From positions 7,990 through 71,989 of the forward strand of contig CAYTTV010000015.1 of assembly GCA_964440915.1 (NCBI GenBank): DNA of 64,000 nucleotides, given 5' to 3'. Positions 35,782-44,523 of the stretch are shown here, one piece after another (within the stretch, counting starts at the first letter, position 1; each line of letters starts with the position of its first letter). The notes beneath the pieces are model-generated. The model had not been told where the DNA came from, did no database searches, and saw only the letters and a program-made list of their open reading frames with translations. This DNA is from CAMPJM01 sp964440915. GTDB taxonomy: Bacteria; Bacteroidota; Bacteroidia; Cytophagales; Cyclobacteriaceae. Both the position numbers and the translations under genes were made by a program.

Positions 35782-38700
35782 TTAATTTTTAGATGAGTTA
35801 AGATAGTACGCCAGTTGAAACTTCGCTTTTAAGTATTGGCTCAATGCTTCTTGAGCATCTACTTCTACTTCCACTGTTTCCTTTAAATTCTGGATAAAAG
35901 AGACGTAATCTATAGCCCCTTCTTTGTAGGCAAGGATAGCGCCATTCCGTTGCTCGCGTACTAGAGGGAGGGCTTCACTTTCATAAAACTGCCAAGAAGC
36001 CAACCACTTCTGATATTCTTGCGCTAGCGAATAATATTCTGACCGGAACTCAAACTGGGCCTGTATATATGCTTGTTCGCTTATCTGATGTTGAATTTTT
36101 GCAGCTTGTGCTCTGCCCTGTTGGGGGAAAAAAAACAGAGGAATCGAAATACCTACCTGATATTGGTAATAACCGGAGTGACCTGCTATTTCCTGCGCTC
36201 CATATAGTGCATTGAACTTGGGCAGAAAATCTGCTGTAGTGGTCTTTTTTTCCCCTTCAGCTACATTAACTCTCTGTTCTGCCATCTGTAAAAGAGGATG
36301 TTCGGTGGTTATAGAATCCATCAGGGTCAATGGGCCTGTCAAAGATTCATTTATAAAAGCTGGAACAGTATACAATGTGTCGCTCACTAACCATAAATTG
36401 AGCCTGATCAGAACGCTTGCATAATCATACTCAGCTTGTTCCCGCTGCAGTGTAATTTGTTTCACCTGATTGCTTGCTGCCAGATAGGCCAACTTTGAAG
36501 TTTCTTCTACTTCGAAACGAATTTTTGCAGCTCGCTGAAAATCCTGATAAACAGAATCCAAACTTTCGTAAAGTTTCAGGTTCATTTTAGCAATATAAGT
36601 GGCAACATAAGCCTGTTTAACCTGCTGCCGAAGTTCCAATTCGTTCAGGGACAACGCAGCCTCGGCCAACGCTACTTTTTGATTTTGCAACTTCATTCGG
36701 GGTGCTATACCAAAAATATCAATGTTTTGTTGTTGCACCGCAATCGTGGTATAGACACCTTGCCCATTATTGCCAAGCTCTTCACCTCCTGTGTATATTT
36801 GGGTATTTCCAAGATCCCAGGCTGTCTTTTTTAGGGATTCTTGTTGCTCTATTGCTAATCTTGCAGATTTCAATTTGGGATAATTGGCTATAGCCTTGTT
36901 TACGGCTTCTTCCATGGTGATTTCAGGCAAGCTGTCATTTTGCTGTGCTTTTGCAGGAATTGCAGCAAAAACGCAAAGACCAAACGTTAGCATCGTAGCT
37001 ATTGCTCCCTTTCCAATTGCTGGCCTAAAGGAACGCTTTTCTGTCCAGCGATAGAAAATAGGCAGAACAAATAGTGTAAGCAGCGTGGAAGTAATCATAC
37101 CTCCAATCACCACTGTAGCCAAAGGCTGTTGCACCTCAGCACCATCAGAAGTAGATAATGCCATGGGCATAAACCCAAAAATATCTGTCAGTGCTGTGAG
37201 CAAAATAGGCCTAATCCTACGCCTGGCACCCTGTTTTATACGTTCTCCTAAATCGACTACTCCTTCTTCCTTTAGCTCGTTCCATCCATTGATAAGTATC
37301 AATCCATTCAAGACGGCTATTCCAAAAAGGACAATAAAACCAATTCCTGCAGAAATACTAAAGGGCATGTCACGCAGCCAGAGAGAAAAAACACCCCCAA
37401 TGGCAGCCAACGGAATAGCCATATAAATCATGATAGTCTGTTTGAAAGAGCCTAAGGCAAAATATATCAGTATAAAAATCAATAATAATGCTACGGGCAC
37501 GACCATTTGAAGCGTACTGGTCGCCCTTTCAAGGTTTTCGAAAGCACCTCCATAACGGATGTAATAGCCAGGAGGCAAATCTAGCTCTGATTGTAGTTTC
37601 TCTTGAATTTCCTGGACTAGTGATTTTATATCTCTCCCTCGCACATTGATCCCTACATAAGTCCTTCTGTTGGTGTTCTCTCTACTGATTTGCATCGGAC
37701 CTGGTTCATAGCTTATATGAGCCACTTCTCTCAAAGGGATTTGAGTGCCATCTGGGATATTTATATAAAGGTTCTTCACATCATTTATCTGTGTGCGATA
37801 AACTGAGTCCAAACGAACGACCAGGTCAAATCGCCTTTCACCTTCAAAAATCACCCCTGCCTTACCTCCGGCAAACGCTATATCGATTACACTATTTATA
37901 TAGTTGACATTTAAGCCGTATTGTGCCAACTTATCTCTATTGTAATGGATTGTCATCTGAGGCATTCCCGTTGTGGCTTCAACTTTCATATCGCCCACCC
38001 CTTCTATCGAAGATATAATCCTGCCCATTTCCTCTGCTTTGGCGGCCAAAACCTCTAGGTCTTCTCCGTAAAGCTTGACCGCAATATCCTCTCTGACCCC
38101 TGATATGAGCTCATTAAAGCGCATTTCAATAGGCTGTGAAAATTCATAACTTACCCCAGGTACCACACTTATTTTCTCTTTGATCTTTTCAATCAGCTCT
38201 TCTTTTGTTTTGGCTGAAACCCATTGGTCTTTAGGTTTGAGTATCACAAAACAATCTCCCATATCCATTGGCATAGGATCTGTAGGCACATCGGCTACCC
38301 CAAACCGGCTCATGGCATGCTTTATTTCAGGAAAATTGTCGAGGAGAATCTTCTCAATCTGTGTGGAAGCCTTTATGCCTTCAGACAATGAACTGCCCGG
38401 CTTTAGAATAATATGAAATGCAATATCCCCTTCATCCAGTTTAGGCATGAACTCAGCTCCCATCCTAATAAAAGTAAAAACAGCCAGGGCAAACAGAACA
38501 AGAGACGAAACAATAATAATGGTAGCTCTTTTAAGTGCTGGAACCAAAGCTTTTACATACTTATCTTCTAGCCAAATGACAATTCTATCACCCCATGAGA
38601 TTTTCTCTTTTTGCGGCACCCTGATAAACAAGCTTGAGATCATTGGAACGTAAGTGAGGGAAAGGATCATGGCCCCCATCATGGCAAACATAAATGTAAA

Positions 38701-40134
38701 AGCCATGGGTTTGAACATTTTACCTTCTACACCCTGCAGGAACAAGATAGGAATGAACACAATAAGAATGATGAGTTGGCCAAAGAAAGCAGTGTTCATC
38801 ATCTTACTAGAGGCAATGTAGGTAGTTTCATCCCGTTCTTTGGCGTCTATCTTCTTTCCTTTAAGCATCCGCTGATAAAGGAAAAAAACCGTTCCTTCTA
38901 CCACGATCAACGCCCCATCTATAATGATTCCGAAGTCGATGGCGCCTAGACTCATCAGGTTTGCCCCGACATCAAAAATGTACATCATGATAAAGGCAAA
39001 CAAAAGTGATAAAGGTATGGTAGAGGCCACAACAATGCCCCCTCGCCAGTTTCCCAATAGGAAAACCAACACAAAGATCACAATAAGTGCCCCTTCTATA
39101 AGATTGGTTTTAATGGTGCGAGTAGTTCTTTCTATCAATTCGCTACGATCAAGAAAGGGTTCGATACTGACTCCCTCTGGCAGTGACGTTTGAATCTGCG
39201 CTACCCGCTCCTTCACATTTTTAATTACCTCGTTCCCGTTGGCATCTTTCAACATCAATATAATACCCCCTACTGCCTCACCTTGCCCATCCATGGTAAA
39301 AGCTCCATACCTTACAGCACTACCAAACTGAACTTTTGCAACATCCTTTATGCGAATGGGAAGACCCCTTTCCGTTTTTACTACGATTTTTTCGATGTCC
39401 TCAATGCTACGTACCAGACCTTCTCCCCTGATAAAGTTGGCCATATGGTTTTTTTCGATATAGGCTCCCCCTGTATTCTGATTGTTCAGCTCAAGCGCTT
39501 TAAAAACATCATTTATCGTCAAGCCAATGGCCTTTAGCACATCTGGAGAAACGGCCACTTCATACTGCTTTACATTGCCGCCAAAAGCATTCACCTCTAC
39601 TACACCTGGCACCATGGCCATTTGCCGATGCACAATCCAATCCTGTATAGTCCGAAGTTCCATAGGAGAGTATTTGTCTCGATATTCAGGATCAACCTGA
39701 AGGGCATATTGGTAAATTTCCCCAAGCCCCGTGGCAATTGGTCCCATGGTCACCTCCCCAAAACCTTCAGGAATCTTCTCCCTTACCTGAAAAAGCATTT
39801 CAGAGACAAGTTGTCTTGGGAGATAGGTACCCATATCTTCCTCAAAAACAATGGTTACGACCGAAAGCCCAAATCGTGATATTGAGCGTATCTCTACCAC
39901 ACCAGGAAGATTGGCCATCGCGACTTCCACGGGATAGGTTACAAACTGTTCGATATCCTCAGTGCCAAGATTTGGAGCCTGAGTTATCACCTGCACCTGA
40001 TTATTAGTAATATCCGGCTGTACATCAAGCGACACTTTGGTCATGCTCCATATGCCTCCTGCAATGAGCGCAATGGTGAAAAAGCTTATGACTAACTTAT
40101 TCTTGATAGAAAAAGCAATGATGTTGTTGATCAT
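35782..40134 (-). CDS. CzcA-type heavy-metal RND pump fused to a TolC-type outer-membrane factor
   Basis: A 1450-residue fusion. Residues 1 to about 1040 are an HME-RND transporter: N-terminal helix and LDVQPDITNNQVQVITQAPN, the twelve-segment layout, and in helix 4 DFGIIIDGALIVVEG, the DFG-x3-DG signature of the Co/Zn/Cd/Ni group rather than the Cu/Ag group. Around 1040-1062 comes a hydrophobic run ending AKAQQ, resembling a signal peptide. Residues about 1062-1450 form an OEP domain (ITMEEAVNKAIANYPKLK, ALSLNELELRQQVKQAYVA, and its tandem half). Fusions of this kind are common in Bacteroidota. Operon order: His-rich protein, this pump, adaptor. Confidence 0.93.
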   Translation of the reverse strand: MINNIIAFSIKNKLVISFFTIALIAGGIWSMTKVSLDVQPDITNNQVQVITQAPNLGTEDIEQFVTYPVEVAMANLPGVVEIRSISRFGLSVVTIVFEEDMGTYLPRQLVSEMLFQVREKIPEGFGEVTMGPIATGLGEIYQYALQVDPEYRDKYSPMELRTIQDWIVHRQMAMVPGVVEVNAFGGNVKQYEVAVSPDVLKAIGLTINDVFKALELNNQNTGGAYIEKNHMANFIRGEGLVRSIEDIEKIVVKTERGLPIRIKDVAKVQFGSAVRYGAFTMDGQGEAVGGIILMLKDANGNEVIKNVKERVAQIQTSLPEGVSIEPFLDRSELIERTTRTIKTNLIEGALIVIFVLVFLLGNWRGGIVVASTIPLSLLFAFIMMYIFDVGANLMSLGAIDFGIIIDGALIVVEGTVFFLYQRMLKGKKIDAKERDETTYIASSKMMNTAFFGQLIILIVFIPILFLQGVEGKMFKPMAFTFMFAMMGAMILSLTYVPMISSLFIRVPQKEKISWGDRIVIWLEDKYVKALVPALKRATIIIVSSLVLFALAVFTFIRMGAEFMPKLDEGDIAFHIILKPGSSLSEGIKASTQIEKILLDNFPEIKHAMSRFGVADVPTDPMPMDMGDCFVILKPKDQWVSAKTKEELIEKIKEKISVVPGVSYEFSQPIEMRFNELISGVREDIAVKLYGEDLEVLAAKAEEMGRIISSIEGVGDMKVEATTGMPQMTIHYNRDKLAQYGLNVNYINSVIDIAFAGGKAGVIFEGERRFDLVVRLDSVYRTQINDVKNLYINIPDGTQIPLREVAHISYEPGPMQISRENTNRRTYVGINVRGRDIKSLVQEIQEKLQSELDLPPGYYIRYGGAFENLERATSTLQMVVPVALLLIFILIYFALGSFKQTIMIYMAIPLAAIGGVFSLWLRDMPFSISAGIGFIVLFGIAVLNGLILINGWNELKEEGVVDLGERIKQGARRRIRPILLTALTDIFGFMPMALSTSDGAEVQQPLATVVIGGMITSTLLTLFVLPIFYRWTEKRSFRPAIGKGAIATMLTFGLCVFAAIPAKAQQNDSLPEITMEEAVNKAIANYPKLKSARLAIEQQESLKKTAWDLGNTQIYTGGEELGNNGQGVYTTIAVQQQNIDIFGIAPRMKLQNQKVALAEAALSLNELELRQQVKQAYVATYIAKMNLKLYESLDSVYQDFQRAAKIRFEVEETSKLAYLAASNQVKQITLQREQAEYDYASVLIRLNLWLVSDTLYTVPAFINESLTGPLTLMDSITTEHPLLQMAEQRVNVAEGEKKTTTADFLPKFNALYGAQEIAGHSGYYQYQVGISIPLFFFPQQGRAQAAKIQHQISEQAYIQAQFEFRSEYYSLAQEYQKWLASWQFYESEALPLVREQRNGAILAYKEGAIDYVSFIQNLKETVEVEVDAQEALSQYLKAKFQLAYYLNSSKN

Positions 40135-40379
40135 GAAAATAAATTTTATTCAACTTTAAATAAAAGATGGGAAAGGACAGGCCTATCCTGAATCAAGCGG
40201 ACCAAGGTGCATGAGTACTTCATAGAGATATTTGAATATACCTATATATCTGTATCGACTTTATAAGGACTTTTTGAATATGCGCTAGCGTTAGCCATAA
40301 ACGATTGGGCTATTATCCGTCAATTTAAAAATGACGAGAGAATCTTTTAAGCTAACTTGGCACTAGGTAGGTCTGCTTG

Positions 40380-40751
40380 TTATTGAAACAGTTTGAATTT
40401 GGCTTTCGGAGGTTGAAAAGGGGAATCTAAAAATTCGAAATAGCAGAATACGTTAAAGAAGGAGAAGTTGATTTGCATGGCCAGTCCTAGGTCCAACAAC
40501 AATATGTGTTCTTCAGACAAATAAAATAAAGCTAAATGACTACAATGTTGGTTGCCATGGAATGGAAGGTTTTCGTGTTCAGGATCCTCATGTTGAGTCT
40601 GAATATCATTGTTTAGATAATGCTCTTCTAGAAATTCCCAAAAAGTGTTTTCGTTGTGCTCCTTATAATGGCTTAAAAGGTTGGGTATTTTTTGTATTTC
40701 ACAGCCCAAATCTATTCCCGGCAATATTCCTTTGGCCAAGAATAAAAACAT
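40380..40751 (-). CDS. His-rich small protein leading the heavy-metal efflux operon
   Basis: With the start at 40751 the protein has 123 residues: an N-terminal hydrophobic segment (MFLFLAKGILPGIDLGC) that could be a signal or anchor, then IPNLLSHYKEHNENTFWEFLEEHYLNN, a His/Glu-rich stretch (HEDPEHENLPFHGNQHCSH) and a hydrophobic middle. The longer open frame to 40919 covers the promoter and terminator and is not the true start; GTG at 40775 is a possible alternative. From memory, small proteins with a KIP-x-LI-x-HY-x-EH opening and an LPF-x-H-x-C block often precede czc/cus pumps in this phylum. Metal binding or sensing is inferred. No function is established. Confidence 0.65.
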   Translation of the reverse strand: MFLFLAKGILPGIDLGCEIQKIPNLLSHYKEHNENTFWEFLEEHYLNNDIQTQHEDPEHENLPFHGNQHCSHLALFYLSEEHILLLDLGLAMQINFSFFNVFCYFEFLDSPFQPPKAKFKLFQ

Positions 40752-40782
40752 CAATATGGATGCAAATGGATTCACTTGGAGA

Positions 40783-40790
40783 CAAATATA
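40783..40790 (-). promoter_or_regulatory. -7 promoter box of the efflux operon
   Basis: On the minus strand TATATTTG matches TAnnTTTG, about 32 bp before the ATG at 40751. The nearest TTG upstream leaves a 14-bp spacer. It directly follows a terminator-like hairpin (40793-40819). Confidence 0.5.
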
Positions 40791-40792
40791 AG

Positions 40793-40819
40793 AAAAAAAC
40801 AATGCAAGGCTGTTGCATT
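40793..40819 (-). terminator. Intrinsic terminator insulating the efflux promoter
   Basis: AATGCAA (40813-40819) pairs with TTGCATT (40801-40807), 7 bp with a 5-base loop, followed by G and seven T (40793-40799). It would stop leftward transcription from the metallohydrolase gene just before the efflux promoter. Confidence 0.7.
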
Positions 40820-40823
40820 TTGA

Positions 40824-40985
40824 ACTATCAGGGCAAAAGTTACTTTTAGATACCCCCTTGATCGGCTCATCCAAAAATACCGGCATGTATACAGAGCATT
40901 GTATGAATTCTTTGAACAAAGTAGCTTTCAGTTTGACGAAGCAGACAGAACCTTAACTCCTTATCTGAACGATACTCTGTATTGA
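40824..40985 (+). pseudogene. Coding-like remnant without start, 53 codons
   Basis: An open stretch with protein-like composition runs to a TGA at 40983-40985: RYPLDRLIQKYRHVYRALY, then FEFFEQ-type sequence and FDEADRTLTPYLNDTLY. A stop at 40821-40823 precedes it and there is no ATG, GTG or TTG before the coding-like part, so it is either a 3' gene fragment or chance. No relative recognised. Confidence 0.3.
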
Positions 40986-41021
40986 TGTTTAGCAATAGTT
41001 GTTCAATCACCCCAATTCCAC

Positions 41022-41987
41022 TTAAGTCAAGTTCCTTTTCTGTTTGAAAGCTAGAGATAGTGCTCCTGCTGTTACAATTATTGCAGCTCCAATGGCTATA
41101 AGTTTAGACTTTTGTTGCTTGCTTATAAGAGGAGGAAGAATTTTCACGCCACTTTGATCGGTAACGGCAGGCTGCCGAACATATCGCCCTTGAGAGGGCA
41201 AAGTAATGGTGTCGAAACCCAGGATCAGTTCATCTAGCTCTAATGTCAAGGTGGGATTTCGCATTGGGATCCCGTGGCCGCATGCTGCAAGGGTGGGTTT
41301 TAAGGAAGCTAATAACTCAACAGATCTTCTGGCCGCATCCCAGTCACAGGTGAAATAGGCTGGAGGGCCATGCACCTTTTGCCTTTGGCTCAAAACTTCT
41401 GACAATGACTCTTGTTTTACAGTAACGAAGGCATCACCTGCTATGAGTGTCCCATCGGTCGGTCTAAAAAAAGAAACATGGCCGGGTGAATGGCCGGGCG
41501 TATGGTAGACTTTCCATTCGGGGAAGCCAGGAAGTGTATCTCCATCATATGATCTTAGGTTAAACCTTATATCGATAGGGTCATTCGGAAACATCCAAGA
41601 CATGGCTGCCATTGCACCTCCTCCTACCGTAGGGTCTGCGGGTGGGTAAGCTGAGAGGCCATTGAGATAGGGAAGTTCCAATAGATGCGCATACACCGGT
41701 ACCTTCCAATGGGGCAATAAATTTTGAACAGCACCGATATGGTCAAAGTGGCCGTGGGTGAGAAAAATGGCTTCGGGAGGCCGGTCATAACCAAATTGTT
41801 TTCTAGCTGTTCTTAGGATCAAAGGAGAAGCTCCCCATAATCCTGCGTCAATAAGGGCCCATTTGCCATTGCGTTCGATAAAATAAACATTTACGAATAA
41901 TGTTTTTAATCTAAAAACGCCTTCGGCAACAAACTCTAAATCTTCACTTTTAACCTTTTCAGGTGCTATTGTCATTTGTTCTTCCAT
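41022..41987 (-). CDS. Metallo-beta-lactamase-fold hydrolase with C-terminal membrane anchor
   Basis: A 321-residue MBL-fold protein. Metal ligands are in FLTHGHFDHIG (THxHxDH), HTPGHSPGHVSFF and IAGDAFV, then CGHGIPM, so the di-metal site is complete and hydrolytic activity is likely (glyoxalase II-like or a lactonase). Near the C-terminus there is a single hydrophobic segment (KLIAIGAAIIVTAGALSLAF) with a basic tail KQKRNLT, indicating a tail-anchored membrane protein with the enzyme in the cytosol. The tail is unusual for this family. No obvious operon partner; the efflux genes lie downstream after a terminator. Confidence 0.87.
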   Translation of the reverse strand: MEEQMTIAPEKVKSEDLEFVAEGVFRLKTLFVNVYFIERNGKWALIDAGLWGASPLILRTARKQFGYDRPPEAIFLTHGHFDHIGAVQNLLPHWKVPVYAHLLELPYLNGLSAYPPADPTVGGGAMAAMSWMFPNDPIDIRFNLRSYDGDTLPGFPEWKVYHTPGHSPGHVSFFRPTDGTLIAGDAFVTVKQESLSEVLSQRQKVHGPPAYFTCDWDAARRSVELLASLKPTLAACGHGIPMRNPTLTLELDELILGFDTITLPSQGRYVRQPAVTDQSGVKILPPLISKQQKSKLIAIGAAIIVTAGALSLAFKQKRNLT

Positions 41988-42260
41988 GGTATATGTTATT
42001 TGAATGAACGTCTATTTTTCTAATCCAGGGCAGGATTTTGAGCTTGTGTTCCTTCCTCCTTCGACCATCCATTATTGCCTCTGCAATGGAGAAATTAATC
42101 CAGGGATCCCTTAAAGCTATTATATACTTCAACCAGTGGATTTTGAAAAAGTTAAAATTTCTGTTGGTATTGAGAGCAGTAAAGGCGCTAAATAAATACG
42201 TTCTATCGGGTATTAGAACTTTTGTATAGGTTGCCCGTAAACCCATTCAAAAACATAAAA

Positions 42261-43301
42261 ATGGAAATAGGTGTAAGCATGTTTGCAGACCTGCCGGTAG
42301 ATACTGCGACAGGAAAGTATAAATCTGCACAGGAGCGGTTACATGAGTTGATGGCTGAAATAAAGCTGGCCGATGAGGTGGGGTTGGATGTATTTGGGAT
42401 TGGGGAGCATCATCGGAGTGATTATGCTGTTTCTAGCCCTGAGATTATTTTGGCGGCGGCGGCAACAGTAACAAAGAACATAAAGCTATCGAGCGCAGTG
42501 ACGGTGCTGAGCTCTTCGGACCCTGTTAAGATATACCAAAATTTTGCTACCGTAGACCTTTTGTCGAATGGAAGGATAGAGCTAATGGTGGGAAGGGGAA
42601 GTTTCATTGAATCTTTTCCTCTATTTGGTTACGATCTTGCAGACTATGACAGGCTCTTTTCAGAAAAACTAGACTTGCTGCTTGAGATCAATAAAAATGA
42701 AGTGACCAACTGGAGCGGGTCTGTTCGGGCACCTCTTAAAAACCAAAGGGTATTGCCACGGGCCCAGAACGATGAATTGTCGATATGGATTGCTGTAGGA
42801 GGAACGCCTGCATCGGTGCAACGGGCAGGCCGGCTGGGGCTGCCGCTGATGATTGCTATTATTGGAGGCTATCCAAGACAGTTCATGCCGCTATTTGACC
42901 TGTATAGAAGAGAATATGAACAGCATGGCCATGATATGAGCAAATTTCAGGTGGGGATTCACTCTCATACTTTGATAGGCGAAGATAGTCGGGCTGTGGC
43001 GGATCAATATTTTCCATACTACGCCGCACAAATGGACAGGATAGGAAGGGAAAGAGGATGGCCGCCCTTTAGCAGGCAGCAGTTTGAAATGGGACGAAGC
43101 CGTGAAGGGGCTTTGTTTGTGGGCAGTCCTTCGGAAATAGTCGACAAAATCCTTTATCAGCATGAGATGTTTGGGCTGTCTCGGTTTGTGGCACATATGG
43201 ATGTAGGAGGCCCGCCGCACGCTTCAATCATGAAAGCGATTGAGCTTTTGGGCACAAAAATAGCGCCTGAGGTGAGGAAGGCAATAAAAGCATCCGAATA
43301 A
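42261..43301 (+). CDS. LLM-class flavin-dependent oxidoreductase
   Basis: A bacterial-luciferase-like TIM-barrel protein of 346 residues. Seen are MEIGVSMFADLPVD at the start, the GIGEHHRSDYAVSSPEI substrate/flavin region, ELMVGRGSFIESFPLFGYDLADYDRLF, and IVDKILYQHEMFG near the end. Such enzymes use FMNH2 or F420 to oxidise small substrates; the FMN type is likely here. The frame is open from a TTG at 42222, but the ATG at 42261 fits the family start. The 273-bp divergent gap to the metallohydrolase (41988-42260) shows no gene. Confidence 0.9.
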   Translation: MEIGVSMFADLPVDTATGKYKSAQERLHELMAEIKLADEVGLDVFGIGEHHRSDYAVSSPEIILAAAATVTKNIKLSSAVTVLSSSDPVKIYQNFATVDLLSNGRIELMVGRGSFIESFPLFGYDLADYDRLFSEKLDLLLEINKNEVTNWSGSVRAPLKNQRVLPRAQNDELSIWIAVGGTPASVQRAGRLGLPLMIAIIGGYPRQFMPLFDLYRREYEQHGHDMSKFQVGIHSHTLIGEDSRAVADQYFPYYAAQMDRIGRERGWPPFSRQQFEMGRSREGALFVGSPSEIVDKILYQHEMFGLSRFVAHMDVGGPPHASIMKAIELLGTKIAPEVRKAIKASE

Positions 43302-43385
43302 ATAGCTGAAGCTGCCTATCGCATGGGCGGGTCGTTACTCCTCACGAGGACAGTTGCCGATAAGCAAGTAAAGAAGCCTGTTCGA

Positions 43386-43643
43386 TTAGATGATCAACCG
43401 ATTGACCTTGTTGAGCAGGTGCTTCAATTCTATGGTTTTATGTACAACATTCATTAAGGCTTCCTGGCTTGGGTCAGCAGGCGAGAGCACCAATGCATCT
43501 AAGGACTTCTTCAATTGAAGTCGCTTGACATCAAGTATGTTGAGATAGCTGTAGTAGTGATATTTTAATCCGGCTGCAACTCTATCGGAAGCACCTTTTG
43601 CTGCCTCGATATCTACATATAGGTTTTCTATGCTTCGGGTCAT
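43386..43643 (-). CDS. Small helical protein of unknown function, 85 residues
   Basis: A soluble, all-helical protein (KGASDRVAAGLKYHYYSYLNILDVKRLQLKKSLDALV, then a Leu-rich tail HLLNKVNRLII). It follows dps on the same strand after a terminator-like hairpin. I do not recognise it. Compact length and clean start and stop support coding. Confidence 0.5.
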   Translation of the reverse strand: MTRSIENLYVDIEAAKGASDRVAAGLKYHYYSYLNILDVKRLQLKKSLDALVLSPADPSQEALMNVVHKTIELKHLLNKVNRLII

Positions 43644-43696
43644 GATTGACTTAGTTTAAAAAATGAGACCGCGTAAAAAAATGATGCAATAAAATA

Positions 43697-43734
43697 CTGA
43701 AAAGCAGCCTGCTCTTGCTCGCAGGCCTTTTCAG
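43697..43734 (-). terminator. Hairpin terminator after dps
   Basis: CTGAAAAG (43727-43734, minus strand) pairs with CTTTTCAG (43697-43704), extended by GCCTGC-type pairing inside with a 2-base bulge. T-rich sequence (TATTTTATT) follows on the minus strand, consistent with dps termination. Confidence 0.75.
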
Positions 43735-43831
43735 TGTCTAATCTAAGGTATTAATAAAGTTGAGCTAAGTTTTGATCATGGCCTATGAAAAATTGTACTG
43801 ACTTAGCTCAACCTGAATACTGATGGTGCAA

Positions 43832-44332
43832 TTACGCATGAGCTTCTTCAAGCTCTACAGGGCTATATTTTTTCAACCAGGCGGTGAGCATCCAACAAGT
43901 TTTTTCATGCTCGCCAATAAATCCACCGATCATATCTACCGTACCTTCGTCCTCTGCATCGCTGGCCAACTCGATCACCACTCTTTCTAGCTTGATAAGC
44001 TCTGAATAATCCTTCAACGTCTCTTTTACCATCTGCGCATCTTTTAGGTTTTCAGGGCTTGGTTTGATCGTTGAATTCTCTAAGTAATCTGCCAATTGGC
44101 TAAAAGGCTGCCCTTGTAGTGTAAGGATACGCTCCGCTATGTCATCTATTTTAGCATTGGCATCATTGTAAAACTCTTCAAACTTATCGTGCAAAACGAA
44201 AAACTGGTTACTTTTCAAGTTCCAGTGGAAATTTCTTAACTTCTGATAGTGTAAATGGTAAGAAGAAAGAAGTTCATTTAACTTCTTAACTGTTTTTTCA
44301 ACCTTTTTTTTATCTAATCCTAAGTAATCCAT
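43832..44332 (-). CDS. dps: DNA-protecting/ferritin-like protein Dps
   Basis: A 166-residue Dps: a four-helix-bundle protein forming dodecamers that store iron and protect DNA. The ferroxidase ligands at the dimer interface appear in RNFHWNLK, HDKFEEFYND and KIDDIAERILTL. The frame can be read from an upstream GTG at 44359, but the ATG at 44332 (MDYLGLDKKK) is the better start. The gene sits alone between terminators and near a double universal stress protein, consistent with a stress theme. Confidence 0.93.
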   Translation of the reverse strand: MDYLGLDKKKVEKTVKKLNELLSSYHLHYQKLRNFHWNLKSNQFFVLHDKFEEFYNDANAKIDDIAERILTLQGQPFSQLADYLENSTIKPSPENLKDAQMVKETLKDYSELIKLERVVIELASDAEDEGTVDMIGGFIGEHEKTCWMLTAWLKKYSPVELEEAHA

Positions 44333-44461
44333 TGTATAGTTATTTTTAATGTTCAACACTTTAATATATACGATTTTTGGCCGGAAAAGTTATTTTAAAG
44401 GCATTCCAATAAGTAAATCTTAGTTAAGGAAGTGGACAAAAACAGATTGGCAGCTATATAA

Positions 44462-44500
44462 ACAAAAGAGGGAAGCCATTTATCCGCTTCCCTCTTTTGT
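44462..44500 (-). terminator. Strong hairpin terminator after the SUI1/YciH gene
   Basis: ACAAAAGAGGGAAGC (44462-44476) pairs with GCTTCCCTCTTTTGT (44486-44500), 15 bp with a 9-base loop, followed on the minus strand by T-rich sequence. It lies 23 bp beyond the stop of the YciH gene. Confidence 0.9.
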
Positions 44501-44523
44501 AAAACTCTTAATCAAGTTGATAA

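Noticed and set aside
40752..40919. N-terminal extension of the His-rich protein to 40919
   Set aside because: It would cover the terminator hairpin and the -7 promoter box; the sequence there is not protein-like on the minus strand.
41959..42246. Frames of 95 (minus) and 63 (plus) codons in the hydrolase/LLM divergent gap
   Set aside because: Composition is not protein-like, they overlap each other, and one extends over the start of the hydrolase gene.
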